DNA of 53,324 nt from Pelistega indica (GCF_000506865.1 NZ_AYSV01000098.1:1-53324); one strand, 5' to 3'; shown: positions 10,511-20,242, counted from the first letter of the stretch. The notes: a model not told the origin generated them from the letters alone. Translations and numbers: made by a program.

Positions 10511-13012
10511 ATGTCGACTAATCGCAAATTTCAAATGCAAAATACAGTTGAATTACCATTGCTTCCATTACGTGATGTAGTTGTTTTCCCGCATATGGTT
10601 ATTCCTCTTTTTGTGGGACGCCCTCGTTCTATCGGAGCACTTGAAAAGGCAATGTCTGAGACTAACCATCAAGTTGTATTGGTCGCTCAGAAATCTGCAA
10701 ATAATGATGACCCAGGTCCTGATGATATTTATGATGTCGGGGTGTTGGCAAACGTATTGCAGTTACTTAAATTACCAGATGGAACCGTCAAAGTGCTTGT
10801 TGAAGGCAAGCAACGTATACTCGTGCGCGAGATAAAAGAAGTGGATACGCATTATAGTGCTAGAGTTGAAGAAGTTGAGGTGGATGATACTCGTACACCC
10901 GAAATTCAAGCATTGATGCGTGCTGTACTTGAACACTTTGATCAGTATGTCAAAGTTAATAAGAAAATTCAACCAGAGGTATTGGGCAATTTACAAAGTA
11001 TTGATAGCCCAGATCGTTTGGCTGATACGTTGGCATCACATTTAACGGTTAAGCAAGATAAAAAACAATTATTACTTTCTACCTTAGATGTGACAGAGCG
11101 CTTAGAACAAGTGCTTAGCATTGTTGATACTGAAATGGATATTATGCAAGTGGAGCGTAAAATCCAAAGTCGTGTCAAGAAACAAATGGAAAAAAGTCAA
11201 CGTGACTATTACCTCAATGAGCAAGTTAAAGCTATTCAAAAAGAATTGGGTGAAGGTGAGGATGGCGTTGATTTTGAAGAGTTAGAGAAGAAAATCGAGG
11301 CGGCTGGTATGCCTAAAGAGGCAAAAGAGAAAGCCACAGCTGAACTCAAAAAATTAAAAATGATGTCACCGATGTCGGCAGAAGCGACAGTGGTGCGCAC
11401 CTACGTGGATACGCTAGTTAATGTCCCTTGGAAGAAAAAATCTAAGGTGAATAATTCATTGGCTAATGCTCAGTCGGTTCTGAATGAAGATCATTATGGT
11501 CTTGAGAAAGTGAAAGAGCGTATTCTTGAACATCTTGCGGTTCAACAACGTGTGACTAAGGTTAAAGCACCAATTTTGTGCTTAGTAGGACCTCCTGGTG
11601 TGGGTAAAACGTCATTAGGACAATCCATTGCTAAGGCGACTAACCGTCAATATGTACGTATGGCGTTAGGTGGTGTTCGAGATGAATCAGAAATTAGAGG
11701 TCATCGCCGTACATATATTGGAGCAATGCCAGGCAAAATTATCCAAAATATGACTAAAGTTGGTGTTAAAAACCCTTTATTCTTATTGGATGAAATTGAC
11801 AAAATGGGTATGGATTTCCGTGGTGACCCAGCATCTGCCTTGCTTGAGGTGCTAGATCCAGAACAAAATCATACCTTCCAAGATCACTACTTAGAAGTAG
11901 ATTATGATTTATCCGATGTGATGTTTGTGGCGACAAGTAATACCTTGAATATACCACCTGCATTATTGGATCGTATGGAAATTATTCGTCTTGCTGGTTA
12001 TACAGAAGATGAAAAATTACATATTGCTAAAGATCATTTGCTACCGAAATTGATGACAAATAATGGTCTAAAAGAAAATGAGTTGGTGATTCAGGATGAA
12101 GCTATTTTAGATATTATTCGTTATTACACCAGAGAAGCAGGGGTGCGTTCTCTTGAACGTGAAATGAGTAAGATTTGTCGTAAAGTTGTCAAAGAGATTT
12201 TATTGGCAGGGGCTGATAGTAAGGAAATCGCAAAACCTAAAAAAACAGCCGCACGTAAAGCGACTAAGACACGAACTATTACTGTTAATAGCAAAAATAT
12301 TGAACAGTATCTAGGGGTGCACAAATTTACATTTGGCTTAGCTGAAAAAGACAATCAAGTTGGGCAAGTAACTGGTTTAGCGTGGACAGAAGTCGGTGGT
12401 GATTTATTGACTATTGAAGTCGCTGTCGTACCTGGTAAAGGTGCAATTCAACAGACAGGCTCTCTCGGTGATGTGATGAAAGAGTCAATGATTGCGGCAC
12501 GCACAGTTATTCGTTCTCGAGCACATCGTTTTGGATTGGCTGATAGTCTTTTTGAGAAAAAAGATATGCATATTCACGTCCCTGATGGAGCGACACCTAA
12601 AGATGGTCCATCTGCTGGTATTGCAGTGACAACTGCTTTGGTCTCAGCTTTTACAGGTATTCCTGTTAAAGCAAATGTGGCAATGACTGGTGAGATAACC
12701 TTAAGAGGTGAGGTATTAGCAATTGGTGGCCTTAAAGAAAAGCTACTAGCTGCACATCGTGGTGGTATTACGACAGTCTTGATTCCACATGAAAATGTGA
12801 AAGACTTAGTGGAAATTCCAGACGCCATTAAAAATAGTCTTGAAATTATTCCTGTTAAATGGATAGATCAAGTACTAGAGGTAGCTTTGGAACGTATGCC
12901 ACAAGCATTAACAGAGGCTGAAGTTGCTGCACTTAATATGGTTGAATCTGTTAAAGGAGTACAACCTATAGAGGTTAAAAAAACGAAAACTCGTCGTGTA
13001 GCTAGTCACTAG
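10511..13012 (+). CDS. lon: ATP-dependent protease La (Lon)
   Basis: Cytoplasmic AAA+ protease that degrades misfolded and short-lived regulatory proteins. At 833 residues it is slightly longer than E. coli Lon (784). In order: the substrate-binding LON domain (about 13-210), a coiled helical region, Walker A GPPGVGKTS (about 358), Walker B FLLDEID, and the protease domain with catalytic Ser701 in KDGPSAG and Lys744 in LKEKLLAA. A lysine-rich linker (KPKKTAARKATKTR) between the ATPase and protease domains and a basic C-terminal tail account for the extra length. An AAGGA ribosome site precedes the ATG. Confidence 0.98.
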   Translation: MSTNRKFQMQNTVELPLLPLRDVVVFPHMVIPLFVGRPRSIGALEKAMSETNHQVVLVAQKSANNDDPGPDDIYDVGVLANVLQLLKLPDGTVKVLVEGKQRILVREIKEVDTHYSARVEEVEVDDTRTPEIQALMRAVLEHFDQYVKVNKKIQPEVLGNLQSIDSPDRLADTLASHLTVKQDKKQLLLSTLDVTERLEQVLSIVDTEMDIMQVERKIQSRVKKQMEKSQRDYYLNEQVKAIQKELGEGEDGVDFEELEKKIEAAGMPKEAKEKATAELKKLKMMSPMSAEATVVRTYVDTLVNVPWKKKSKVNNSLANAQSVLNEDHYGLEKVKERILEHLAVQQRVTKVKAPILCLVGPPGVGKTSLGQSIAKATNRQYVRMALGGVRDESEIRGHRRTYIGAMPGKIIQNMTKVGVKNPLFLLDEIDKMGMDFRGDPASALLEVLDPEQNHTFQDHYLEVDYDLSDVMFVATSNTLNIPPALLDRMEIIRLAGYTEDEKLHIAKDHLLPKLMTNNGLKENELVIQDEAILDIIRYYTREAGVRSLEREMSKICRKVVKEILLAGADSKEIAKPKKTAARKATKTRTITVNSKNIEQYLGVHKFTFGLAEKDNQVGQVTGLAWTEVGGDLLTIEVAVVPGKGAIQQTGSLGDVMKESMIAARTVIRSRAHRFGLADSLFEKKDMHIHVPDGATPKDGPSAGIAVTTALVSAFTGIPVKANVAMTGEITLRGEVLAIGGLKEKLLAAHRGGITTVLIPHENVKDLVEIPDAIKNSLEIIPVKWIDQVLEVALERMPQALTEAEVAALNMVESVKGVQPIEVKKTKTRRVASH

Positions 13013-13087
13013 ATCAGGTCATTATTAGTAAAAAGTCTAGTCATGGGCTGATTGCTTAGATGTGAACGGTTTATCTAAAAAGTGATG

Positions 13088-13135
13088 AAAAGGACTGCTG
13101 ACTGTATTTAACAGATGGCAGTCCTTTTAGTTTTT
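13088..13135 (+). terminator. Strong intrinsic terminator after lon
   Basis: An 11-base perfect stem, AAAAGGACTGC (13088-13098) with GCAGTCCTTTT (13118-13128), then AGTTTTT. It lies between lon and the convergent gene at 13166-13849. Confidence 0.85.
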
Positions 13136-13165
13136 ACCTACATCATATCTGTGAGGTTTTCTTCT

Positions 13166-13849
13166 TTAGTTAATAGGAGAGGGGAATGTACTATTTTCTG
13201 TAGCGGCAGGTTTAGGGAAACTAGCGTTATCATTGCCAGATGCCGAGTTGGATGGTGTGCTTTGGCTTTGTGTTGTTGGACGAGTCGTAGCTGGTTTAGG
13301 AAAGCTACTATTTTCACTAGTAGTACTATCATTACTATTTAAAGGTAGCGTTTCCACATTACCCACACGAATAGAGTTTTTGGGGGCTGATTCAGTGGTA
13401 GCATTATTTGCAGGTGCCGTGGTTGTATTGTCGGTATTGGTGATTGCAGTGCTATCAGTGGTTGCTGGGGCAGTAGGTACGGTTGGTAATGCTTGTTTTA
13501 AATGAGGATTTTGTTCAAGTACTTGGCCTGCTTCTTCATTGCTGCTGTTACCTACATTGACGTCATCAGTAGTATTATTTTGGTTAGCTGTATCAGGGAC
13601 TTCAGTATCTTGCTCTGATGTTGTCGCTTCCGTTGTTGCTGGTGATGTTGCTGTAGTTTCTACTGTCTCTGGTGGCGTAGCTGGCGTGATAGTTCCACTG
13701 ACCGTGTTTTGAGGGGTATCCGTAGATTCTACAGGAGGGATAGATGCTTGATCTGGTCGAGTGAATGCACTATAAAACGTACTAACAATAAATAGGAGTA
13801 TAGCAATAGAAATGGCTAAAAAAATAAGTGTTATGGCTTTTTTACCCAT
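13166..13849 (-). CDS. Single-pass membrane protein with long Thr/Ala/Pro/Asn-rich extracytoplasmic region and FPKPA repeats
   Basis: A 227-residue protein that I cannot assign. It starts with a basic tip and one membrane segment (about residues 5-28), followed by about 190 residues of low-complexity sequence rich in T, A, P, N, S and E, almost free of aromatics. Near the C-terminus there are two copies of SFPKPA(T/A)T separated by about 28 residues and a degenerate third, STFPSPI. It is probably an inner-membrane protein with a disordered periplasmic tail. A Lys/Pro-rich linker protein of this type could span the periplasm, but no partner is evident. It is divergent from thrS. Confidence 0.6.
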   Translation of the reverse strand: MGKKAITLIFLAISIAILLFIVSTFYSAFTRPDQASIPPVESTDTPQNTVSGTITPATPPETVETTATSPATTEATTSEQDTEVPDTANQNNTTDDVNVGNSSNEEAGQVLEQNPHLKQALPTVPTAPATTDSTAITNTDNTTTAPANNATTESAPKNSIRVGNVETLPLNSNDSTTSENSSFPKPATTRPTTQSQSTPSNSASGNDNASFPKPAATENSTFPSPIN

Positions 13850-14002
13850 GTGAGTAATCTCCTGTTCGTTTTAAGACTGAATTGTCTATTTTAAGGCTAT
13901 ATTAGTTCAAATACATAAAATTTGTTTGTCATATACCACAAGTCTTTACAAAATTTAGTAGTTTTTCGGGAGCAAAACCCGCTAAGGCGTGAATATCATT
14001 AA

Positions 14003-14182
14003 GAAAACTGCTAGAATCATTATATTCTTATCTTCATATATAACCGATTTATGAGCACATTTTTCACGAACTAACTCTAGAATAATTAAATTCTGGCCGC
14101 TCGTGCTTTGCTCTGCATTGGTGTTATTGATAACGCGGCTACCATTCAAGGTGTCGCGTTTTTTATTTTTAAGGTTTAATAG
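14003..14182 (+). promoter_or_regulatory. thrS leader: extended -10 promoter plus attenuator-like terminator/antiterminator
   Basis: An extended -10, TGCTAGAAT (14009-14017), would start transcription near 14024, giving a leader of about 160 bases. A strong terminator lies at 14132-14160: stem bases 14132-14143 with 14150-14160, one bulged T, then TTTTTATTTTT. GGCCGC at 14095-14100 can pair with GCGGCT at 14135-14140, which is part of the 5' arm of the terminator, so two exclusive folds are possible. A seven-codon frame with two Thr and two Phe codons lies at 14051-14074. No gene transcribed in the same direction lies upstream, so the terminator most likely controls thrS itself. The regulatory mechanism is inferred. 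Confidence 0.6.
14132..14171 (+). terminator. Intrinsic terminator within the thrS leader (attenuator candidate)
   Basis: An 11-pair hairpin with one bulged T and loop ATTCAA, closed by AACGCG/CGCGTT and followed by a T-rich tract ending just before the AAGG ribosome site of thrS. The start codon is only 22 bases past the hairpin. Confidence 0.8.
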
Positions 14183-16114
14183 ATGATTCAGATTACTTTA
14201 CCTGATGGTTCAAAACGAGAGTTTGAACAAGCAATTACAGTAGGCGAAGTTGCGCAAGCAATTGCACCTAGTTTAGGGAAAGCCGCACTAGCAGGCAAAA
14301 TTAGCACAGCAGGTAAAAGCACGTTAGTTGATACGAGTTATGTTATTAAGGAAGATACTGACCTTTCTATTATCACGGCCAAAGATCCAGAGGGATTAGA
14401 TTTGATTCGTCACTCAACAGCGCATTTATTAGCCTATGCAGTTAAAAGTTTATTTCCTGATGCACAAGTGACTATCGGTCCTGTAATCGAGAATGGCTTT
14501 TACTATGATTTTTCATATAAGCGCCCATTTACGCCAGAAGATCTCGAAAAAATTGAGAAAAAAATGGCTGAATTAGCTAAGAAAGATGAGATAGTGACAC
14601 GTGAGGAATGGTTGCGTGATGATGCTGTTGCATTTTTTAAATCACAAGGTGAAAACTACAAGGCGGAGATTATTGCCTCTATTCCAAGTAATGAGACAAT
14701 TAGTTTATACCGAGAAGGTGATTTTATTGATTTGTGTCGTGGACCCCACGTGCCATCAACAGGAAAATTAAAAGTTTTCAAATTAATGAAGGTTGCTGGC
14801 GCTTATTGGAGAGGCGACTCAAAAAATGAAATGCTACAACGTATTTATGGTACGGCTTGGGCAAGCAAAGAAGAACAACAAGCTTATTTAACGATGTTAG
14901 AAGAGGCTGAGCGCCGTGATCACCGTAAATTAGGTAAAGAATTAGATTTGTTCCATTTCCAAGATGAAGCACCAGGATTAATTTTCTGGCATCCTAAAGG
15001 ATGGAGAATTTGGCAACAAGTAGAACAATATATGCGCCAAGTTTATATTGATAATGGGTATCAAGAAGTTAAAGCTCCTCAGATTTTAGATTTAAGCTTG
15101 TGGAAAAAAACAGGTCACTGGGATAACTATAAAGAAAATATGTTTACGACAGAGTCAGAAAATCGTGAATATGGTTTAAAACCGATGAACTGTCCTGGAC
15201 ATGTGCAGATTTATAATGCAGGTCTACATTCTTATCGTGAATTACCTATCCGTTATGGTGAGTTTGGTCAATGTCACCGTAATGAGCCATCAGGTTCATT
15301 GCACGGAATGATGCGTGTGCGTGGTTTTACTCAGGACGATGGTCATATTTTCTGTACAGAAGATCAGTTGTTGAAAGAGTGTGCAGACTATACGGCTTTA
15401 TTACAAAAAGTATACAAGGATTTTGGCTTTACGGATATTTTGTATAAAGTTGCTACTCGTCCAGAAAAACGCATTGGTGCTGATGAAATTTGGGATAAAG
15501 CTGAAGAGGCTTTAATGGAAAGCTTACGCCAATCTGGTTGTGAGTACGAAATTTCTCCGGGAGAGGGTGCCTTCTACGGTCCTAAGATTGAGTATACGCT
15601 TAAGGATGCGATTGGTCGTCATTGGCAATGTGGTACGATGCAAGTAGACTTTTCTATGCCTGTACGGTTAGGTGCAGAATATGTTGATGCTAATGATCAG
15701 CGTAAGAATCCAGTTATGCTTCACCGTGCTATTTTAGGTTCATTGGAACGTTTTATTGGTATGTTAATTGAGAACTATGCGGGTGCTATGCCACCATGGT
15801 TATCACCAGAGCAAGTGGCTATTTGTCCAATTTCGGAACAATTTAATGACTATGCGCAAAGTATTTCTGATCAACTAAAAGCCAAAGGCTTTAGAGTGAT
15901 AGCGGATTTACGTAATGAAAAAATTACTCGTAAGATTCGTGAAAATAGTTTACAGAAGATCCCTTATATTTTAGTTGTAGGTGAAAAAGAGCGCGACGCT
16001 AATGCGGTAGCTGTACGTGCACGTGGAAACCTAGATTTAGGGGTTTTATCTGTTGAAGATTTTATTAAACGCTTAAGCAATGATGTTGCACAACGCATTG
16101 ATGTAAAAGCGTAA
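14183..16114 (+). CDS. thrS: Threonyl-tRNA synthetase
   Basis: Charges tRNA-Thr; class II enzyme with zinc in the active site. The 643-residue length is standard. Domains in order: TGS (1-62), the editing domain with [12 protein letters not shown] (about 74-86) and the CRGPHVP motif, then the class II catalytic core with MNCPGH (zinc Cys), FRxxE-like [11 protein letters not shown] and the [11 protein letters not shown] motif 3, and a C-terminal anticodon-binding domain (about 545-643). It is followed by infC at a distance of 30 bases, the usual proteobacterial pair. Confidence 0.98.
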   Translation: MIQITLPDGSKREFEQAITVGEVAQAIAPSLGKAALAGKISTAGKSTLVDTSYVIKEDTDLSIITAKDPEGLDLIRHSTAHLLAYAVKSLFPDAQVTIGPVIENGFYYDFSYKRPFTPEDLEKIEKKMAELAKKDEIVTREEWLRDDAVAFFKSQGENYKAEIIASIPSNETISLYREGDFIDLCRGPHVPSTGKLKVFKLMKVAGAYWRGDSKNEMLQRIYGTAWASKEEQQAYLTMLEEAERRDHRKLGKELDLFHFQDEAPGLIFWHPKGWRIWQQVEQYMRQVYIDNGYQEVKAPQILDLSLWKKTGHWDNYKENMFTTESENREYGLKPMNCPGHVQIYNAGLHSYRELPIRYGEFGQCHRNEPSGSLHGMMRVRGFTQDDGHIFCTEDQLLKECADYTALLQKVYKDFGFTDILYKVATRPEKRIGADEIWDKAEEALMESLRQSGCEYEISPGEGAFYGPKIEYTLKDAIGRHWQCGTMQVDFSMPVRLGAEYVDANDQRKNPVMLHRAILGSLERFIGMLIENYAGAMPPWLSPEQVAICPISEQFNDYAQSISDQLKAKGFRVIADLRNEKITRKIRENSLQKIPYILVVGEKERDANAVAVRARGNLDLGVLSVEDFIKRLSNDVAQRIDVKA

Positions 16115-16144
16115 TGTATTTATTAATTTTTTAGGAGTTATAAC

Positions 16145-16663
16145 ATCGCAACCGAAAAGACACACCAAATTAATGGTGAAATTCGTAGTCCAGAAGTACG
16201 TTTAATTGGTATTGATGGTGAGCAATTGGGCGTTGTTTCTATTAAAGAAGCATTAGCTAAAGCAGATGAAGCAGATACTGACTTAGTTGAAATTGCTCCA
16301 AATGCAACACCACCGGTATGTCGTTTGATGGACTATGGCAAGTTCCGTTATCAAGAGCAAAAGCGCTTACAGGAAGCCAAATCTAAACAAAAAGTGGTTC
16401 AGGTTAAGGAGATTAAATTCCGTCCTGGTACTGACGAAGGCGATTATCAGGTTAAATTGCGTAGCCTGAAGCGTTTTATTGAGGATGGTGATAAAGCCAA
16501 AGTTACTCTGCGTTTCCGAGGTCGTGAGTTAGCACACCAAGAACTTGGTATGAAGGTATTGGAGCGTGTTAAAGAAGATTTGGGCGATATGGTGAGTGTT
16601 GAAGCAATGCCTAAACTAGAAGGCCGTCAAATGGTCATGGTCGTTGCGCCTAAGAAAAAATAA
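16145..16663 (+). CDS. infC: Translation initiation factor IF-3, starting at a non-canonical ATC codon
   Basis: IF-3 binds the 30S subunit and discriminates against wrong start codons and initiator tRNAs. The frame reads back from the internal region to ATC at 16145 (then GCA ACC GAA AAG), giving 172 residues. AGGAG at 16133-16137 sits at normal spacing from that ATC and no ATG/GTG/TTG gives the full N-terminal domain. The N-terminal domain has [13 protein letters not shown], and the C-terminal domain has [15 protein letters not shown]. coli infC uses AUU, and IF-3 represses its own message by rejecting it, so similar autoregulation is likely here. A shorter call from ATG 16226 would lose 27 conserved residues. 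Confidence 0.95.
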   Translation: MATEKTHQINGEIRSPEVRLIGIDGEQLGVVSIKEALAKADEADTDLVEIAPNATPPVCRLMDYGKFRYQEQKRLQEAKSKQKVVQVKEIKFRPGTDEGDYQVKLRSLKRFIEDGDKAKVTLRFRGRELAHQELGMKVLERVKEDLGDMVSVEAMPKLEGRQMVMVVAPKKK

Positions 16664-16716
16664 AGATTACTAGGTAATAGGCTAAGAGTAGCTTATAATA
16701 TTAGGCTTAGAACATC

Positions 16717-16750
16717 GGGTAGCAAATCTGCTACCCTATTGTTGTTTGTT
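16717..16750 (+). terminator. Terminator after infC
   Basis: Stem GGGTAGC (16717-16723) with GCTACCC (16730-16736), loop AAATCT, then TATTGTTGTTTGTT. It separates infC from gshB; rpmI-rplT, which commonly follow infC, are absent here. Confidence 0.75.
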
Positions 16751-16778
16751 CAAACAATAGCGTGGAGTTAAGAAATTC

Positions 16779-17735
16779 ATGCAAGTATTATTTATAATCG
16801 ACTCAATTGACACATTGAAAGCCTACAAAGATAGTACGGTGGCAATGATGTATGCGTTGAGTGCAAAAGGGCACGAACTTTTCATTACTGAACAAAAAGA
16901 TTTATATATTAATGGACAAGTTTTTGCTAAAACTCAAGCGATTCAAGTTATTGACGGTGCTAATTTAGAAGAGCACTCTTGGTGGCAAGAAGTTGGCAGT
17001 GTCCAAGAAACGAATCTAGCTGATTTTGATGCAGTCATCATGCGTAAAGATCCTCCCTTTAACATGGAGTATGCTTATAGCTGTCATTTATTGGCTTATG
17101 CAGAAAAATTTGGTGCCAAGGTGTTTAATACTGGCATTGCGATGCTTACACACCCTGAAAAATTGTCTATTACTGAATTTAGTCAATTCACCTCTCCAAC
17201 ATTAGTGTCTAAAGATATGGCACGAATCAAGGCTTTTCATCAGCAACATGGTGACGTTGTTGTTAAGCCATTAGATGGTATGGGAGGAATGGGTATTTTC
17301 CGTTTAGGTGCACAAGAGCCAAATTTAAGTTCTATTTTGGAATTATTAACCAAAAATGGCACAGAAACGATTATGGCTCAGCGTTATATTCCTGAAATTG
17401 TTAAAGGGGATAAGCGTATTTTAGTTATTAATGGACAAGCGGTACCTTATTGCTTAGCACGTATTCCTTTGGCAGGTGAAACTCGTGGTAATTTAGCCGC
17501 AGGTGGACGTGGTGTAGCACAACCATTGAGTGAAAGAGATTGGGAAATCGCCAATAGTTTAGCGCCAATATTACGTGAGCGTGGACTGTTTTTAGTAGGA
17601 CTTGATGTTATTGGTGATTATTTAACCGAAGTAAACGTCACTAGTCCAACTTGTTTTGTTGAGATTACGCAACAAACAGATTTTGATGTTGCCGCTTTCT
17701 TCGTTGAACAACTTGAACAGGTGTTGAGTAAATAA
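16779..17735 (+). CDS. gshB: Glutathione synthetase
   Basis: Joins gamma-glutamylcysteine and glycine with ATP to make glutathione. The 318-residue length fits the proteobacterial GshB family. It begins with the typical N-terminal domain (MQVLFIIDSIDTLKAYKDST), then the MRKDPPFNMEY motif, and the ATP-grasp domain with VVKPLDGMGGMGIFRL and, near the end, GLDVIGDYLTEVNVTSPT. The stop is one base before the start of the EIIA gene, so gshB leads the PTS operon, an order conserved in Burkholderiales. Confidence 0.97.
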   Translation: MQVLFIIDSIDTLKAYKDSTVAMMYALSAKGHELFITEQKDLYINGQVFAKTQAIQVIDGANLEEHSWWQEVGSVQETNLADFDAVIMRKDPPFNMEYAYSCHLLAYAEKFGAKVFNTGIAMLTHPEKLSITEFSQFTSPTLVSKDMARIKAFHQQHGDVVVKPLDGMGGMGIFRLGAQEPNLSSILELLTKNGTETIMAQRYIPEIVKGDKRILVINGQAVPYCLARIPLAGETRGNLAAGGRGVAQPLSERDWEIANSLAPILRERGLFLVGLDVIGDYLTEVNVTSPTCFVEITQQTDFDVAAFFVEQLEQVLSK

Positions 17736-17736
17736 T

Positions 17737-18150
17737 ATGAAAACATTAATTGTGGTAATTGCTCATGTACCTTTAGCATCGGCGTTAAAAGAAGTGGCTC
17801 TTCATGTGTTTGCACAAGCTAAAGATATTCTTGTTTATGATGTAGCAGCAGATGAAGATCCAGAGCAATTACAACAAAAGCTCAATGCGGATATTCAAGA
17901 ACAATTATCAACTTATCAACAAGTGATTATATTTAGTGATTTGATTGGTGCAACGCCTGCCAATACAGGATTTAAAATTGCCCAAGCCTTAAATCATCAA
18001 CAAGTATCTAGTGAGTTTTTTGGTGGTACAAATGTTTGTATGTTGCTTAATGCAATTCGTTATAATGATTTACCGCTTCAAGAATTAAAAACAAAAATTC
18101 TTGAAGGAGGACAAAAGGGATTGCAATCAATAGATTGCTCCTGTCAATAA
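17737..18150 (+). CDS. PTS EIIA component, mannose family, stand-alone
   Basis: A 137-residue EIIA-Man-fold protein. The phosphorylatable His10 lies in IVVIAHVPLAS, and the GATPAN motif (corresponding to the GGSPFN turn of E. coli ManX) is at about residue 70. No EIIB or EIIC is encoded nearby. In Burkholderiales this EIIA forms, with HPr and EI, a permease-less regulatory phosphorelay; the output is probably regulatory rather than sugar uptake. It follows gshB by one base and precedes ptsH by 24 bases. Confidence 0.9.
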   Translation: MKTLIVVIAHVPLASALKEVALHVFAQAKDILVYDVAADEDPEQLQQKLNADIQEQLSTYQQVIIFSDLIGATPANTGFKIAQALNHQQVSSEFFGGTNVCMLLNAIRYNDLPLQELKTKILEGGQKGLQSIDCSCQ

Positions 18151-18174
18151 TAAAGATTTGGTGTTGGAGTAAAC

Positions 18175-18444
18175 ATGCCTTCAGTGGATATTGAAATTAG
18201 TAATAGATTAGGGTTGCATGCTCGAGCAGCCTCTAAATTAACACAATTAGCCTCTACGTTTAAAAGTGAAATCTTTATCTCTAAAGGATCACAACGCGTA
18301 AATGCCAAAAGCATAATGGGTGTTATGCTTTTGGCAGCAGGTAAAGGTATGACAGTCACTATGGATGCTGAGGGTGAAGATGCTGATGCGGCATTAGTTG
18401 CTTTAAAAGCGTTATTTGATAGTCGTTTTGGTGAGCCAGACTAA
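18175..18444 (+). CDS. ptsH: Phosphocarrier protein HPr
   Basis: Transfers phosphate from EI to EIIA. The 89-residue protein keeps the active His15 in NRLGLHARAA and the regulatory Ser46 in AKSIMGVMLLAA, the site used by HPr kinase where present. It lies between the EIIA gene and ptsI in one operon. A GGAG-type ribosome site (GTTGGAG) lies 7-10 bases before the ATG. Confidence 0.97.
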   Translation: MPSVDIEISNRLGLHARAASKLTQLASTFKSEIFISKGSQRVNAKSIMGVMLLAAGKGMTVTMDAEGEDADAALVALKALFDSRFGEPD

Positions 18445-18467
18445 ACAAAAAAGAGAGAATAAAGGGT

Positions 18468-20225
18468 ATGGAGCAAAAAGAGACTGATAATGTCACTGCT
18501 GTCATGGCGTTACACGGTAAGGGAGTTGCCAAAGGTATTGCTATTGGACAGGCTGTGATAATGGGTGCTGCCTTATTAGAGGTGAGTCATCACTTAATTG
18601 CTCCCGAAGATATTGAAAGTGAGTGCGTACGCTTAGATAATGCACTACGAGCAGTGTTTAATGATCTAGAGTATATCAAGAATAATTTACCAGCAGATGC
18701 ACCAATAGAGTTAGCACCCTTATTGACAGTACATAGTTTATTGGTTGCAGATCCTTTATTAGCTAGTGAGACCAAAAATCTTATTCGTCACCATCGCTAT
18801 AATGCCGAATGGGCCATTACAACACAAGGGCAGGTCTTATCTAAACAATTTTCCCAAATGGAAGATGAGTATTTAAGAGAACGGGCGAGTGATGTTAATC
18901 AAGTCATTGAGCGTGTATTGTCTTTTTTATCGGGCGTCAAGAGTTTTGATTTAAAAAGTATTCAAACAGAACAAGTGACTGATTTACCCTTTATTGTGGT
19001 GGCTCATGATATTTCTCCTGCCGATATGCTTAATTTACGAGATAAGCATTTTGGCGCTTTTGTCACTGATGCTGGTGGGCCGACATCGCATACGGCTATT
19101 GTCGCGAGAAGTATGCATGTTCCTGCTGTAGTAGGGATGAAAAATGTACGATCGTTGGTCAAGGATAGAGACTTGATGATTGTAGACGGTGAAGCTGGTT
19201 TAGTGATTGTAAATCCATCACCACTTATTTTGAGTCAATATTGTCGCTTACAAAAGCAATACGAGACAGAAAGAGAGTTTTTATTGCTTCAAAAGGATGC
19301 TCCAGCTGTTACGGTTGATGGCGTACACATTGAATTAGAGGCGAATATTGAGCTTCCCGAAGAAGCTAAACTAGCCTTAGAAATGGGAGCAACGGGTATA
19401 GGTTTATATCGTAGTGAATTTTTATTCATGAATCGAGAGCAGTTGCCAAGCGAGGATGAACAATATGAAGCCTATTCTTCTGTGCTCAAAACAATGGGTA
19501 ACAAGCCTGTGACGATTCGTACCTTGGATATTGGTTCAGATAAAAATTTAAATGATGAAGCAACTGTAGCTGTTAACCCTGCATTGGGCTTGCGAGCGGT
19601 AAGATATTGCTTAGCACATCCGGAAATGTTCTTAACCCAATTAAGAGCGTTATTAAGGGCGTCTGTGCATGGGCGATTGCGCATTTTGATTCCAATGATT
19701 TCACATATGCACGAAGTATTTGCTGTCAAGCAATATCTGGAGCAAGCACAAAATGAACTAATGGCAGAAGGGTATAGCATCAATGATAATATTGAACTAG
19801 GGGCGATGGTTGAGATTCCTGCTATTGCTATTGCTATAGAACCTTTCCTTAAAGAGTTAGACTTTGTTTCTATAGGTACTAATGATTTAATTCAATATAC
19901 TTTGGCGGTTGATCGTGTTGATGATGAAGTGGTGAATTTGTATGACTCTGTTCATCCAGCGGTACTCAGACTTATTCATATGACGATTCAGGCAGGTGAT
20001 AAAGCAGGGAAACATGTTGCGGTGTGTGGTGAGATGGCGGGAGATGTATTATATACTCGGTTATTGTTGGGTCTAGGGTTAAAGTCTTTTTCTATGCATC
20101 CTCAGCATATTCCGGACATTAAACAAATTGTGCGCCATGCCCATACTAATGTATTACGAACAAAAGTAGCCAAAACACTTAATCATGCTATTGCCATTGA
20201 TTTAGATGAGGTTAATGCGAGCTAA
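18468..20225 (+). CDS. ptsI: PTS enzyme I (phosphoenolpyruvate-protein phosphotransferase)
   Basis: Takes phosphate from phosphoenolpyruvate and passes it to HPr. At 585 residues it is close to the family norm, with a slightly longer N-terminus. The active His208 is in GGPTSHTAIVARS. The C-terminal PEP-binding barrel shows GIGLYRSEFLF, IRTLDIGSDK and GTNDLIQYTLAVDR, plus the cysteine motif VCGEMAGD. With HPr and EIIA it completes a regulatory PTS. Confidence 0.97.
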   Translation: MEQKETDNVTAVMALHGKGVAKGIAIGQAVIMGAALLEVSHHLIAPEDIESECVRLDNALRAVFNDLEYIKNNLPADAPIELAPLLTVHSLLVADPLLASETKNLIRHHRYNAEWAITTQGQVLSKQFSQMEDEYLRERASDVNQVIERVLSFLSGVKSFDLKSIQTEQVTDLPFIVVAHDISPADMLNLRDKHFGAFVTDAGGPTSHTAIVARSMHVPAVVGMKNVRSLVKDRDLMIVDGEAGLVIVNPSPLILSQYCRLQKQYETEREFLLLQKDAPAVTVDGVHIELEANIELPEEAKLALEMGATGIGLYRSEFLFMNREQLPSEDEQYEAYSSVLKTMGNKPVTIRTLDIGSDKNLNDEATVAVNPALGLRAVRYCLAHPEMFLTQLRALLRASVHGRLRILIPMISHMHEVFAVKQYLEQAQNELMAEGYSINDNIELGAMVEIPAIAIAIEPFLKELDFVSIGTNDLIQYTLAVDRVDDEVVNLYDSVHPAVLRLIHMTIQAGDKAGKHVAVCGEMAGDVLYTRLLLGLGLKSFSMHPQHIPDIKQIVRHAHTNVLRTKVAKTLNHAIAIDLDEVNAS

Positions 20226-20242
20226 CAACTATAGAATAGCTT

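Noticed and set aside
14051-14074. Seven-codon frame in the thrS leader called as a leader peptide gene
   Set aside because: Only two Thr codons, no ribosome site and no conservation evidence; kept as part of the leader finding only.
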